DNA of 40,672 nt from Lachnospiraceae bacterium (GTDB lineage Bacteria > Bacillota > Clostridia > Lachnospirales > Lachnospiraceae): assembly GCA_017467805.1 (NCBI GenBank), contig JAFUKJ010000105.1, forward strand, positions 1 to 40,672, read 5' to 3'. Both the position numbers and the translations under genes were made by a program. Of the stretch, positions 32,973-40,672 are shown in pieces. A model generated the notes under the pieces. The model did not search any database and was not told the DNA's origin. It worked only from the letters and a program-made list of their open reading frames with translations. Every line of letters begins with the position of its first letter. Within the stretch, counting starts at the first letter, position 1.

Positions 32973-33605
32973 ATGCAGGATAGGGAATTGTGTGAACTGA
33001 TAGGATTAAGAATAAAGCAGAGAAGAACTGAGCTTGGTCTTGGACAGCAGTATCTTGCGGATAAGCTGGATGTGAACAAATCTACAATACAAAGATATGA
33101 GGCAGGTACGATTGATAACTCTAAGAAGCTGATTTTGGAGGGACTTTCAGAGGCACTTCAGGTTTCCGCAGAGTGGCTTAGAGGTGAGTGTGATACCTAT
33201 GCGCCTGAGGTAACAGACAGAAGAGAGCTGCAAATTGGAGACGCGATGACCCAGATTCTTCAGGAGATTCATATGATTCATGCAGATATGAGGGATGAGG
33301 AATTGTATTTTTCTGAGGATTTGCTGCTTTTGATGCTACGGGAATATATGACCTTCGTAGAGCGGTTTAAGGATGCTAGCGAGAAATATGCCAAGCTAAG
33401 CGGCAGGGATGAGGTAGCAGTGGCGGCAGGCTTTACTTCGGAGAAAGAGTTGAATGAGACTTTGTTTTTAAGAAGCATCTTTCATACAACGAATACTTTT
33501 AAGGATATGAGTGAGATAATCAGATTGTATCCAAAGGCACCACAGGAAGCAAGAGCAAGACTTAGACAGCTATTGCAGGAAGTTCGTAAGGAAGATTGCG
33601 TTTAG
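32973..33605 (+). CDS. XRE-family transcriptional regulator
   Basis: 210 residues. N-terminal HTH_3 domain: LIGLRIKQRRTELGLGQQYLADKLDVNKSTIQRYEAG (residues about 8-45). The C-terminal 140 residues are helical and unfamiliar, perhaps for dimer formation or signal binding. The frame is open to a TTG at 32958, but GGAGG (32959-32963) is at the correct distance from ATG 32973. The second FNT gene follows after 30 bp, so the regulator and channel are probably one transcript. Confidence 0.9.
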   Translation: MQDRELCELIGLRIKQRRTELGLGQQYLADKLDVNKSTIQRYEAGTIDNSKKLILEGLSEALQVSAEWLRGECDTYAPEVTDRRELQIGDAMTQILQEIHMIHADMRDEELYFSEDLLLLMLREYMTFVERFKDASEKYAKLSGRDEVAVAAGFTSEKELNETLFLRSIFHTTNTFKDMSEIIRLYPKAPQEARARLRQLLQEVRKEDCV

Positions 33606-33635
33606 AATATATGGAATAAAGGAAAAGGGTAAAAT

Positions 33636-34577
33636 ATGGAGAATCAGAATTTTTTAGTACCGACAGAGGTAATTGAGACAAATATGAAAGCGGCACAGGC
33701 GAAGGTTAACTATCCGTTTTTTAAATTAGTTTTATTGGGAATTATGGCAGGTATCTTTGTGGGATTTGGTGCAGCAGCCAGTAGTACTGCCATGCACGGG
33801 ATTTCAGATGTAGGTATAGCCAGACTTGTAGCGGGATGCATTTTCCCTGTTGGACTTATGATGATTATTTTTGTGGGCGGAGAGCTGATTACCAGCAACT
33901 GCCTTATGATATCAGGCGTTATCAATGGAAGATATAGTGCCTGGAAGATGCTGAAAACACTGGCGATTCTTTATATAAGTAATGCAATTGGTTCGGTAAT
34001 CGTTGCTGCATTGGTATATTATAGTGATATTTTAAATTATTCAGGTGGTGCGCTTGGTGCATACGCAATTAATGTAGCATACGCAAAGGCGAATGTAGCA
34101 TCAGGGGCTGCTGTTTGTTCAGGAATTTTGTGTAATATTCTGGTATGTGCGGCATCTTTGATGGCAACTGCTGCAAAGGATATTGCGGGCAAGACATGGG
34201 CAATTTTCTTCCCTATTTTTGCCTTTGTTATCTGTGGCTTTGAGCATTGTGTTGCGAATATGTATTATCTTGCATTAGGAATACTGGCAGGCAGTAATGC
34301 GGATTATGCGGCAAAGGCAGAGGAGCTATACGGATTTTCTTCGGTGCAGCTACAGGAAAGTCTTACAATCGGGGGCTTTTTTTCTAACCAGATTCCTGTT
34401 ACAATAGGAAATATCCTGGGAGGAATGGTATTTGTGGCGCTGCCATTATATGCTATTTATAAGAGTAAGGGATTGAATCAAAAAATGGAAGCTCATGTGC
34501 ATGCCGAAGCTGAAACACATTGTTCTATCTGCGATTTCTACGAGGCTGCATCCAGAGCAGAACGAGAGGACGCATGA
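33636..34577 (+). CDS. FNT-family formate/nitrite-type channel, second
   Basis: 313 residues, six spans, same motif order as the first FNT: LGIMAGIFVGFGAAASS, VGGELITSNCLMI, CSGILCNILVCAAS, GFEHCVANMYYLALG with the pore His. The C-terminal tail carries three His and two Cys (HVHAEAETHCSICDF), absent in the first FNT, which might bind metal. The ATG follows AAAGGGTAAAAT. Its stop overlaps the greA start (ATGA). The differences from the first copy are large enough for a different substrate or regulation. Confidence 0.93.
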   Translation: MENQNFLVPTEVIETNMKAAQAKVNYPFFKLVLLGIMAGIFVGFGAAASSTAMHGISDVGIARLVAGCIFPVGLMMIIFVGGELITSNCLMISGVINGRYSAWKMLKTLAILYISNAIGSVIVAALVYYSDILNYSGGALGAYAINVAYAKANVASGAAVCSGILCNILVCAASLMATAAKDIAGKTWAIFFPIFAFVICGFEHCVANMYYLALGILAGSNADYAAKAEELYGFSSVQLQESLTIGGFFSNQIPVTIGNILGGMVFVALPLYAIYKSKGLNQKMEAHVHAEAETHCSICDFYEAASRAEREDA

Positions 34578-35077
34578 ACGATAGATTAACGAGAAATGAC
34601 ATTAAGAAGATGGAAGAAGAAATCGAGCATCGTAAGCTGGTTATCCGCAAGGAAGCACTTGAGGCGGTAAAGGAAGCCAGAGCGCAGGGCGATTTAAGCG
34701 AGAATTTTGAGTATTATGCTGCAAAGAAGTATAAGAATCAGAATGAAAGCCGTATTCGTTACCTTGAGCTTATGATTAAGACCGCAGAGATTATTGAGGA
34801 TGATGCGAAAGAGGATGAGATTGGTCTGAATAAGACTGTAACAGTTCTGTTTGAAGAGGATGGTATGGTAGAGACCTACCGTTTGGTGACAACCGTGCGT
34901 AACAATCCGTTAAAGGGATTGATAAGTATAGAGTCACCGATTGCAAAGGCCTTGATAGGACACAAGGCAGGGGACAGAGTCTATGTGCAGGTGAATGACG
35001 GCTTTGGCTACTACGTTACGATTCAGACTGTGGAGAATACTCCAGATGATGATTCCATAGAGATTAGGAAGTTCTAG
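34574..35077 (+). CDS. greA: GreA/GreB-type transcript cleavage factor
   Basis: 167 residues. N-terminal coiled-coil hairpin (LTRNDIKKMEEEIEHRKLVIRKEALEAVKEARAQGDLSENFEYYAAK) with the acidic tip D/E residues (QGDLSENFEYYAAK) that reach into the RNA polymerase channel, and a C-terminal FKBP-like domain (GLNKTVTVLFEEDG...IAKALIGHKAGDRVYV). It rescues backtracked RNA polymerase by stimulating transcript cleavage. The frame is open upstream to 34520, inside the FNT gene; ATG 34574 is chosen for GAGAGGAC and the usual start MNDRLTRND. The 4-bp overlap shows cotranslation with the FNT gene, an unusual partner. Confidence 0.93.
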   Translation: MNDRLTRNDIKKMEEEIEHRKLVIRKEALEAVKEARAQGDLSENFEYYAAKKYKNQNESRIRYLELMIKTAEIIEDDAKEDEIGLNKTVTVLFEEDGMVETYRLVTTVRNNPLKGLISIESPIAKALIGHKAGDRVYVQVNDGFGYYVTIQTVENTPDDDSIEIRKF

Positions 35078-35103
35078 AAGTTAACATAATAATAAGAAAC
35101 GCT

Positions 35104-35135
35104 AAGGTGGTGAAATTTTTTTCATCACCTTTTTC
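35104..35135 (+). terminator. intrinsic terminator after greA
   Basis: 11-bp stem AAGGTGGTGAA / TTCATCACCTT (35104-35114 with 35121-35131), one G-U pair, followed by a T-tract. Confidence 0.88.
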
Positions 35136-35257
35136 AAATTGGTTAACAATTTAGACGATTTCTGTAACCTTGATAAATACTGGGTTCGTACTAAAGTACT
35201 ATAAATGTTACGAAATTATTAACTGACAAAAGAGAATATTGTACCTTGAAAACTGTA

Positions 35258-35286
35258 TTGACAAAGTGGCGCAAAATCAGTATTCT
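35258..35286 (+). promoter_or_regulatory. promoter of the first secreted esterase gene
   Basis: Consensus TTGACA (35258-35263), 17-bp spacer, TATTCT (35281-35286). The predicted transcript start near 35293 excludes translation starts farther upstream. Confidence 0.8.
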
Positions 35287-35295
35287 TGGGACATA

Positions 35296-35334
35296 CGCAT
35301 GACAGAAAGGAAGGTAAAGAGGAGATGTCATGCG
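35296..35334 (+). promoter_or_regulatory. hairpin at the 5' end of the esterase mRNA
   Basis: Perfect 9-bp stem CGCATGACA / TGTCATGCG (35296-35304 with 35326-35334); the 21-nt loop is purine-rich (GAAAGGAAGGTAAAGAGGAG). It begins a few nt after the predicted start and ends 5 nt before the ribosome binding site. Confidence 0.7.
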
Positions 35335-35352
35335 GGATGGGAGTTAAGGATA

Positions 35353-36189
35353 ATGAAATATTTGGGTAACAATTTGAAGGCTATGCTTGGCATGGCAGTA
35401 TTTCTTATTGCTTTGAACTCACAACAGGTATCGGCAGCAGAGAGCAATATCGAAGGAAGTATCGAAAGAGAAGCGGTAACAGAAGAATTTGTGGTAGTAG
35501 AGCCTATGGACGGCGTTATTGCAGAGGGCTTGGATGTTATGTATCAGAAGAGTGCCTCTACAACAAACGTAAGTAATTTTGGCTACTGGGTATACAGACC
35601 AACCATTTCTACAACAGAAGAGCTACCATTGATTGTATATATGCATGGAATTGGAGAGCGCGGAAGTAATTTAAACAAGCTTACAACCGTAAGCCTTCCG
35701 AAGCACTTATATGATGGCGATGTGACAGTCAATGCCATTGTTATTTGTCCACAGTGTCCTGCAGGAACCAATTGGACAAATCTTGCAGACGATGTTATGG
35801 AATTGATTAATATCGTATGTGAGGAAGAGAATGTAGACAGAACCAGTATCAGTCTGACAGGACATAGTCTTGGCGGTATCGGTACATGGAGCGTGGCTTT
35901 AAAGTACCCTGATGTATTTGCAAGTCTTGTACCTGTAAGCAGTACGATTAAGACACCATATGACTGTACATCAATTGCACATATTCCTGTGTGGTCTTTC
36001 CACGGTGCATTAGACACTATGAGACCTGCATCTATGCTGACAGCGCAGACGGTAATTAACGAAGCAGGTGGTAATATGATGGTTACAATGTTTGAGAAGG
36101 AAGGTCATTGTATCACGGATATTGTATATAATAATCCTGAGTATAATGTACTGGACTGGATGGCGAGCCAGCATATCACAATTGAATAG
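35353..36189 (+). CDS. secreted alpha/beta-hydrolase (feruloyl/PHB-depolymerase-like esterase)
   Basis: 278 residues from ATG 35353, which follows GGGAG at 9 nt and gives a clean signal peptide (MKYLGNNLKAMLGMAVFLIA, cleavage after VSA). Catalytic domain: YWVYRP, LPLIVYMHGIGERGSN (oxyanion region), nucleophile elbow GHSLGGIG, acid in FHGALDTM, and His in EGHC. This is the esterase_PHB / LpqC-like group of secreted alpha/beta-hydrolases (feruloyl or acetyl-xylan esterases are relatives). It probably removes acyl groups from polysaccharides. Its own promoter lies upstream; a paralogue is at 38001. Confidence 0.85.
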   Translation: MKYLGNNLKAMLGMAVFLIALNSQQVSAAESNIEGSIEREAVTEEFVVVEPMDGVIAEGLDVMYQKSASTTNVSNFGYWVYRPTISTTEELPLIVYMHGIGERGSNLNKLTTVSLPKHLYDGDVTVNAIVICPQCPAGTNWTNLADDVMELINIVCEEENVDRTSISLTGHSLGGIGTWSVALKYPDVFASLVPVSSTIKTPYDCTSIAHIPVWSFHGALDTMRPASMLTAQTVINEAGGNMMVTMFEKEGHCITDIVYNNPEYNVLDWMASQHITIE

Positions 36190-36205
36190 AGAAGTAAAGA
36201 GGATG

Positions 36206-36240
36206 AAGCTCGATGGCGCCTGTGGTGCTGTCGGGCTTTT
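36206..36240 (+). terminator. terminator after the first esterase gene
   Basis: 15-pair stem 36206-36220 with 36224-36238, four of them G-U, a 3-nt loop, then T. A second dyad TTTAATTG / CAATTAAA (36304-36311 with 36318-36325) lies in the gap before the LRR gene. Confidence 0.72.
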
Positions 36241-36389
36241 GTGATATTAAAAGTTGTGCTAGCCAACTGGATTAACACAAGATTGTAAATTGTGCTAATT
36301 GACTTTAATTGTATATGCAATTAAAATAATATTAGACAATAAATTCAGACAGCCGTGGAAAGAATATGAAAAGGGGAAGGTGGCTGTCT

Positions 36390-37613
36390 ATGAAGAGCAG
36401 TAGATTTATCAAAAGATTAGTTTCACTCGGGATTGTTGCGATTACAACAACGACACTTTGGTCTGTGCAGACAGTACAGGCAGAGGCGGTTTTGCCAAGA
36501 ACTAGCGTAGTTGGAGCAGTAAATACAGAGGATGAGCTATGGATTGAGTTAGAGGGTAAGGTAGTTAGTAACCTAAGCACCACTCTTGATTATAACAAAG
36601 CAACGATTAATGATTATGAAAAATTTGTAACGGCTTTACAGCAGTTTCCATATTTGACAAGAGTTGAGCTATGTGAGAGCAATTTAACCAATGAGCAGAT
36701 GGAAGGATTACAAAATACTTATCCCAATGTAAAATTTGTCTGGACTCTATATTTAAAAAATTATTGGAAGGTCAGGACAGATCAGGTTGCATTTTGCACG
36801 AATAAGGGAATAAGAGATGACGAACCCATGCTTTATAGCGAGGACGTAGCTCAGTTAAAGTATTGTACGGATATGGTAGCACTGGATTTGGGACATAATC
36901 GAATTAAGGATATTTCTTTTGTAGAGTATATGCCAAATCTGCGTATTTTGATTCTGGTAGATAACAGACTTGCTGATTTGTCGCCCGTGGCGCATTGTAA
37001 GAAGCTGGAGTATATTGAAACCTTCGTAAATCGAATTACAGATTTTTCAGCTTTGGCAAATTTGGCAAATTTGAGAGATGTTAATATTTGCTATAACAGA
37101 TTTAGTGATATTACACCACTATTGAATAAACCCAGATTAGAGCGTTTGTTTGTGTCACACTGTGGATTGTCAACAGAGCAGTTAGACCAGTTGAAGGCTG
37201 AATATCCTGACGTACAGATTAATCATACAGTTACACAGTCCATCCATGGAGGCTGGCGTAAAGTAGACCGTTATTATGCGATGCGTAAGATGTTTAAGTC
37301 TAATACGGTAAGTGAATTGTTTACGACAGATGCAGATTGGTTTGCACATTATGCCAATGTATTTGATTTGGAGTATTACATTACCAATCATCCTGAGGTC
37401 GTAGAGCAGGCGGGAACAGACCCGATGGAAATTCTTTATTATTTCCTTGATTATGGTATCGCGCTTGGACATCAGGCGAGTCCTAATTTCTCTATAGCTG
37501 CTTATAAGGAGTATAATACAGAATTGTATCCGTTCTGTGGAGATGATTTAAATGCATATTTCAGGCATTATATGGGTTATGGATACAAGGAAAATAGAAT
37601 AGCGACTTACTAA
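36390..37613 (+). CDS. secreted leucine-rich-repeat protein
   Basis: 407 residues from ATG 36390 (AAGGTGG upstream; an ATG at 36366 is an alternative). Signal peptide MKSSRFIKRLVSLGIVAITT, cleavage after VQA. Residues about 90-270 hold leucine-rich repeats: TDMVALDLGHNRIKDISFVEYM, PNLRILILVDNRLADLSPVAH, KKLEYIETFVNRITDFSALAN, NLRDVNICYNRFSDITPLL. A C-terminal part has two copies of a YY-x-NHPEV...GIALGHQASPNF / YGYKENR type module common in clostridial surface proteins. It likely binds a protein or glycan outside the cell. It lies between two secreted esterases. Confidence 0.85.
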   Translation: MKSSRFIKRLVSLGIVAITTTTLWSVQTVQAEAVLPRTSVVGAVNTEDELWIELEGKVVSNLSTTLDYNKATINDYEKFVTALQQFPYLTRVELCESNLTNEQMEGLQNTYPNVKFVWTLYLKNYWKVRTDQVAFCTNKGIRDDEPMLYSEDVAQLKYCTDMVALDLGHNRIKDISFVEYMPNLRILILVDNRLADLSPVAHCKKLEYIETFVNRITDFSALANLANLRDVNICYNRFSDITPLLNKPRLERLFVSHCGLSTEQLDQLKAEYPDVQINHTVTQSIHGGWRKVDRYYAMRKMFKSNTVSELFTTDADWFAHYANVFDLEYYITNHPEVVEQAGTDPMEILYYFLDYGIALGHQASPNFSIAAYKEYNTELYPFCGDDLNAYFRHYMGYGYKENRIATY

Positions 37614-37617
37614 ATAG

Positions 37618-37664
37618 AAAACACCATTCTGTAAAAAATAAATACTTTACAGAATGGTGTTTTT
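37618..37664 (+). terminator. intrinsic terminator after the LRR gene
   Basis: Perfect 18-bp stem (37618-37635 with 37646-37663), 10-nt loop, ending in T5. Confidence 0.95.
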
Positions 37665-37827
37665 GTCCAATAAGCCGTCTCGCGAAGCGTGGCGGTGTTT
37701 GGTGTGCAGTAGTGTGTTGGAATGCCAATAGCCGAACAATAACAGGAGTTATCAGACAGAATAAATATTACAAAAATGTTAACAAGAAATATTAAAATAA
37801 TTACATTAAAGTTGTACGCGTGCAATA
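37665..37827. other. non-coding gap before the second esterase promoter
   Basis: No gene or clear regulatory site; GC-richer near 37680-37740 than the surroundings, without a stable hairpin I can support. Confidence 0.4.
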
Positions 37828-37856
37828 TTGACTTGATAAGACAATGGTAGTATAGT
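37828..37856 (+). promoter_or_regulatory. promoter of the second secreted esterase gene
   Basis: TTGACT (37828-37833), 17-bp spacer, TATAGT (37851-37856). It leaves an untranslated leader of nearly 140 nt, which is long and holds purine-rich AGGAGG-like text (37867-37886) not linked to an obvious ORF. Confidence 0.78.
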
Positions 37857-38000
37857 AAAAAATGTCAGGAGAACTTAGGAGGAAAGTACTACTGATATAA
37901 CAGATGGATGACTACTTGAGAAAGGGTAACAAAGTCGTAATAATTTTGTGAGTTGAAGGAGTAAGGCTTGCAAGATTAGACTTTGGAAAAGGGTATAATA

Positions 38001-39080
38001 ATGAAATATGTAAGTAAATTTGTAGCAGGCTTATTTGTACTGACTGTTGTTTCTGTGACTTCTGTTTCTATTCATGCAGGAGTTCAGGAAGCGAAAGCTA
38101 GTGAGCAGGTTGAGATTATCGCATTTGATACTATAGCAGAGAATGCAGCGGTAGAGGAAACTACAGTTGCGGAAACCATAGTAGAGGAAGCTTCGATAGA
38201 AGAAACTGTAACAGAAGAAACTGTAACAGAAGAGACAGTTCCTGTTGCGAGTAGTCTTAAAAATATAGGACAGAACGATGAGCCTACAGCAGTATACGGC
38301 TGTGAGGTAGTTGGCTTTGAAAGCGAGGCCCAAAGAGCTGCATATGTAGATGCGCTTTCTGATGAGTATGAGATGATTGCTTCTGCAACAGTCGAGCGCG
38401 AGTGGACAGAGGAAGAAATCGCACAGAATTATACAATGGAACAGAAGTCAGTTATGATTTCTAACGGCAAGAATATGGGTTACTGGTTATATAAGCCATA
38501 TGAGACTGATGAAAAGATGCCACTTGTTATTTATTTGCATGGTAAGGACGGATGCGGTAGTAATCTGGATAGATTAATGAATATTCAGGGTATTCCTCAG
38601 TATATTAATGAGGGTAAGATTTATCCTAATGCCATTGTAATTTCACCACAGTGTCCTTCAGGTTCAAGCTGGACAAAGCAGGCAGATGCTGTAATGGAGT
38701 TAATTGAGGCAGTTGTAGCAGAGGAAAATATTGACCGTTCCAGAATTTCTTTAACAGGTGCCAGCCTTGGTGGAATCGGAACCTTTAATATTGCAATTAA
38801 GAATCCGACATATTTTTCTGCAATTGTTCCTGTATGCGGTTCGGTAACAGCTTCTAAGTGTAGCGTGTTAAATGATGTACCTGTGAAGATTTACCATGGA
38901 ACAAAAGATACAGGTATGGGCTTTAGCGTAAAGGATGCAGCAGTTGTAATCGCAGAGAATGGTGGTAACTGTGAGTTGAATATGTTAGAGGGTAAGGGAC
39001 ACGAAATCAGATATGTGTACTATGATGATACCTATAATGTTCTTGATTGGATGATTAGCCAGCAGAGAACAGATTCCTAG
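38001..39080 (+). CDS. secreted alpha/beta-hydrolase, second copy
   Basis: 359 residues from ATG 38001 (AAAAGGG 8 nt upstream; a TTG at 37983 is possible). Signal peptide MKYVSKFVAGLFVLTVVSVT, cleavage near IHA or AKA. A Glu/Thr/Val-rich linker with EETVTEE repeats (about 45-80) precedes a short N-domain and the catalytic domain: GYWLYKPYE, LPLV-like MPLVIYLHGKDGCGSN, nucleophile elbow GASLGGIG, acid in HGTKDTGM and His in GKGHE. Same family as the enzyme at 35353 (Gly-Ala-Ser instead of Gly-His-Ser at the elbow). Likely acts on acylated polysaccharides outside the cell. Confidence 0.86.
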   Translation: MKYVSKFVAGLFVLTVVSVTSVSIHAGVQEAKASEQVEIIAFDTIAENAAVEETTVAETIVEEASIEETVTEETVTEETVPVASSLKNIGQNDEPTAVYGCEVVGFESEAQRAAYVDALSDEYEMIASATVEREWTEEEIAQNYTMEQKSVMISNGKNMGYWLYKPYETDEKMPLVIYLHGKDGCGSNLDRLMNIQGIPQYINEGKIYPNAIVISPQCPSGSSWTKQADAVMELIEAVVAEENIDRSRISLTGASLGGIGTFNIAIKNPTYFSAIVPVCGSVTASKCSVLNDVPVKIYHGTKDTGMGFSVKDAAVVIAENGGNCELNMLEGKGHEIRYVYYDDTYNVLDWMISQQRTDS

Positions 39081-39091
39081 ATATAGAATAA

Positions 39092-39143
39092 AGTATAACA
39101 CAACAAGCATTCGGTAGATATCGGATGCTTGTTGTGTTATACT
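39092..39143. terminator. long perfect hairpin after the second esterase gene
   Basis: Perfect 19-bp stem AGTATAACACAACAAGCAT with its complement (39092-39110 with 39125-39143), 14-nt loop. The following bases (GAGGTTTG) lack a strong T-tract, but the stem itself is very stable. Confidence 0.75.
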
Positions 39144-39177
39144 GAGGTTTGAAAAAATTGAAAGGCATGGTTGGAGC

Positions 39178-40518
39178 ATGAATTTAATTAACATCGAGAA
39201 TATTACGAAATCATATACGGATACATTGCTATTTGATGATGCGTCCTTTTCTGTAAATGAAGGAGAAAAGGTAGGAATCATCGGCATCAATGGAACGGGC
39301 AAGACTACACTTCTTAAGATGCTGGTAGGGATTGAGACACCTGAAAAGGGTAAGATTACCAGAGCGAATAATATGGTAATCCGTTATCTGCCACAGAACC
39401 CTGTATTTGCTGAGAATGCGACAGTACTCGAAGCGGTTATGGACGGGAATCTGAATACACATAATGAGTGGTCGCTTGAAAGTGAAGCAAAGTCCATGCT
39501 GCAAAAGCTTGGAATTACAGAATATGATGCGAAGGTAGCAGTGTTGTCGGGAGGACAAAGAAAGCGTATTGCCCTTGCAAATACTCTGCTTGCAACGGCT
39601 GATGTTCTGGTATTGGACGAGCCGACCAACCATTTGGATTCGTCTATGGCGGATTGGTTAGAGGAATATCTGAAGAATTTTAGAGGTGCGTTGGTTATGA
39701 TTACGCATGACAGATATTTCTTAGACAGTGTTTCAAATAGAATTGTAGAGATTGATAAAGGAAAGACCTATAGTTATCAGACGAATTATTCTGGCTTTTT
39801 ACAGTTAAAGGCGCAGCGTGAGGAAATGGCATTGGCAACGGAGCGTAAGCGTCAAAGCATCCTCAGAGTAGAGCTTGAGTGGATGCAGAGAGGTGCGAGA
39901 GCGCGTTCTACGAAGCAGAAGGCACATATTCAGCGCTATGAGGAGCTGGTGACACAAAAGGGACCAGTATCGGATGCGCAGTTGGATATCAGTTCAGTAT
40001 CAACCAGAATGGGTAGAACTACGATAGAGCTTCAGGATATCTGTAAGAGCTATGGAGATAAGAACTTAATCAGTCATTTTGACTATATTTTCTTAAAGGG
40101 AGACAGAATCGGATTTATTGGTGAAAATGGATGTGGTAAGTCTACTCTTATGAAGATTATCTGTGGTATGGAACAGCCTGATTCTGGAGAGGTCCTGACA
40201 GGTCAGACCATTAAGATTGGCTATTATGCACAGGAGATTCGTAATGATAAGGATGCGGGACTGGCTTATATGGACCCGAATATGCGCGTCATAGATTATA
40301 TTCGCAATACGGCAGAGTATGTACAGACGGTGGATGGCTCGGTTTCAGCATCCGTGATGCTGGAGAGATTTCTGTTCCCTGCGGACAAGCAGTATTCTCC
40401 ACTTGGCAAGCTTTCAGGCGGAGAGAAGAGACGACTGAATCTGCTTCGTGTATTGATGGAGGCACCAAATGTATTGATTCTGGATGTAAACTGTAGTACC
40501 CTATTGGGGTGTGCATAG
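39178..40518 (+). pseudogene. Uup-like ABC-F ATPase, interrupted in the second Walker B
   Basis: 446 codons. First ATPase domain intact: Walker A GINGTGKTT, signature LSGGQRKR, Walker B VLVLDEPTNHLD, switch His in MITHDRYFLD. The linker has the Uup-type text RVELEWMQRGARARSTKQKA. Second domain: Walker A GENGCGKST, signature LSGGEKRR, then VLILD followed by VNCSTLLGCA and a stop. EPTNDLD and about 150-180 residues should follow (rest of domain 2 and a C-terminal DNA-binding coiled coil). Sequence continuity with the family ends at 40485-40487. Uup-like ABC-F proteins act on ribosomes or branched DNA; this one is probably non-functional, or its 3' half lies beyond an insertion outside the window. 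Confidence 0.88.
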
Positions 40519-40600
40519 AGTGTATCGTGTAAAAATATAGGTGTAAAAGGTAAATGATACACAAAAATATAATTGTACTGTGTATAGTGTAGGAGATGAT

Positions 40601-40627
40601 GTAGTAAAAAGAGGTGACTACTTTTTT
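40601..40627 (+). terminator. terminator-like hairpin near the element end
   Basis: GTAGT / ACTAC (40601-40605 with 40617-40621) followed by T6. It may shield the element from transcription coming from the host gene. Confidence 0.5.
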
Positions 40628-40641
40628 ATTTTGTGTATAAT
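40614..40641 (+). promoter_or_regulatory. promoter reading out of the window
   Basis: TATAAT (40636-40641) with a poor -35 (GTGACT, 40614-40619) at 16-bp spacing. Downstream, AAAGAGGAAACAA at the window end looks like a ribosome binding site, so a gene probably starts just past 40672. Confidence 0.55.
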
Positions 40642-40672
40642 GGTAGCTAGAACAAGATGAAAGAGGAAACAA

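Larger units (their letters stand above)
40486..40672 (+). mobile_element. probable left end of an inserted element
   Basis: The DNA after the ABC-F break is unrelated to that gene. It shows a dyad GTGTATC / GATACAC (40520-40526 with 40556-40562), repeated GTGTA words, a hairpin with T6, and a promoter pointing rightward out of the window. That fits an integrated element (transposon or serine-recombinase type) whose first gene starts just beyond base 40672. The element type cannot be determined from 187 bp. Confidence 0.55.

Noticed and set aside
35188-35199. GTACT-AA-AGTAC palindrome before the esterase promoter
   Set aside because: It is upstream of the predicted -35 and short; an operator role is possible but not supported enough to list.
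40486-40672. Group II intron in the ABC-F gene
   Set aside because: The GTGYG 5' boundary is missing at the break, and no domain V is visible in the sequence available.

Overview
The window reads as a stretch of chromosome from an AT-rich anaerobic Firmicute, most likely a Lachnospiraceae-type gut clostridium. The inference rests on AT-rich codon use, AGGAGG-type ribosome binding sites, a CD3324-family regulator, a TM1266-type hydrogenase-system regulator, a CheV, several two-gene ECF sigma/anti-sigma units, and a large secreted multi-domain starch enzyme with Glu/Thr-rich linkers. I do not name a species. No rRNA, tRNA or CRISPR array was seen.

Layout. 1-1677: 3' part of a sensor histidine kinase and a lipoprotein. 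1723-2742: cheV with its own promoter and terminator. 2767-8041: a head-to-tail run of a degenerate sirtuin-like protein, an acidic repeat membrane protein, hisH, hisF, ung and a TM1266-family regulator, closed by a terminator. 8055-11453: trmB-type regulator, lysA and a MATE exporter, closed by a terminator. 11448-12151: non-coding DNA with a structured inverted-repeat element and a five-unit, 63-bp hairpin array. 12152-17929: GNAT, pnuC (with an attenuator-like leader), nitroreductase, CD3324-like regulator (with a leader peptide candidate), an ECF sigma/anti-sigma pair, DUF2441 and a second GNAT. 17987-20169: a second MATE gene with an attenuator-like leader, then a second hairpin array (three 53-bp units). 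20170-21652: a second ECF sigma/anti-sigma pair. 21755-28969: a 1705-residue secreted GH13 starch enzyme with a LacI-type operator in its promoter spacer, and a sugar-sensor-like PBP domain fused to GGDEF. 29209-34577: LysR and XRE regulators, two FNT-family formate/nitrite channels, a 39-residue membrane microprotein overlapping the first FNT gene, and an OFA-family transporter. 34574-35077: greA. 35258-39143: two secreted esterase paralogues flanking a secreted LRR protein. 39178-40672: an Uup-like ABC-F gene broken inside the second Walker B motif, followed by unrelated DNA that looks like the left end of an insertion.

How the parts fit. The starch enzyme, the PBP-GGDEF protein and the cre/LacI-like operators suggest a carbohydrate-response region. 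The FNT/FNT/OFA/LysR/XRE block suggests transport of formate or related small monocarboxylates. The most unexplained structure is the pair of tandem hairpin arrays (11704-12000 and 19553-19701): unrelated in sequence but built to one plan, with arms of about 7-10 nt, a loop of fixed or nearly fixed length and constant spacing. Two attenuator-like leaders (pnuC and the second MATE gene) also share short sequence blocks and may bind a ligand.
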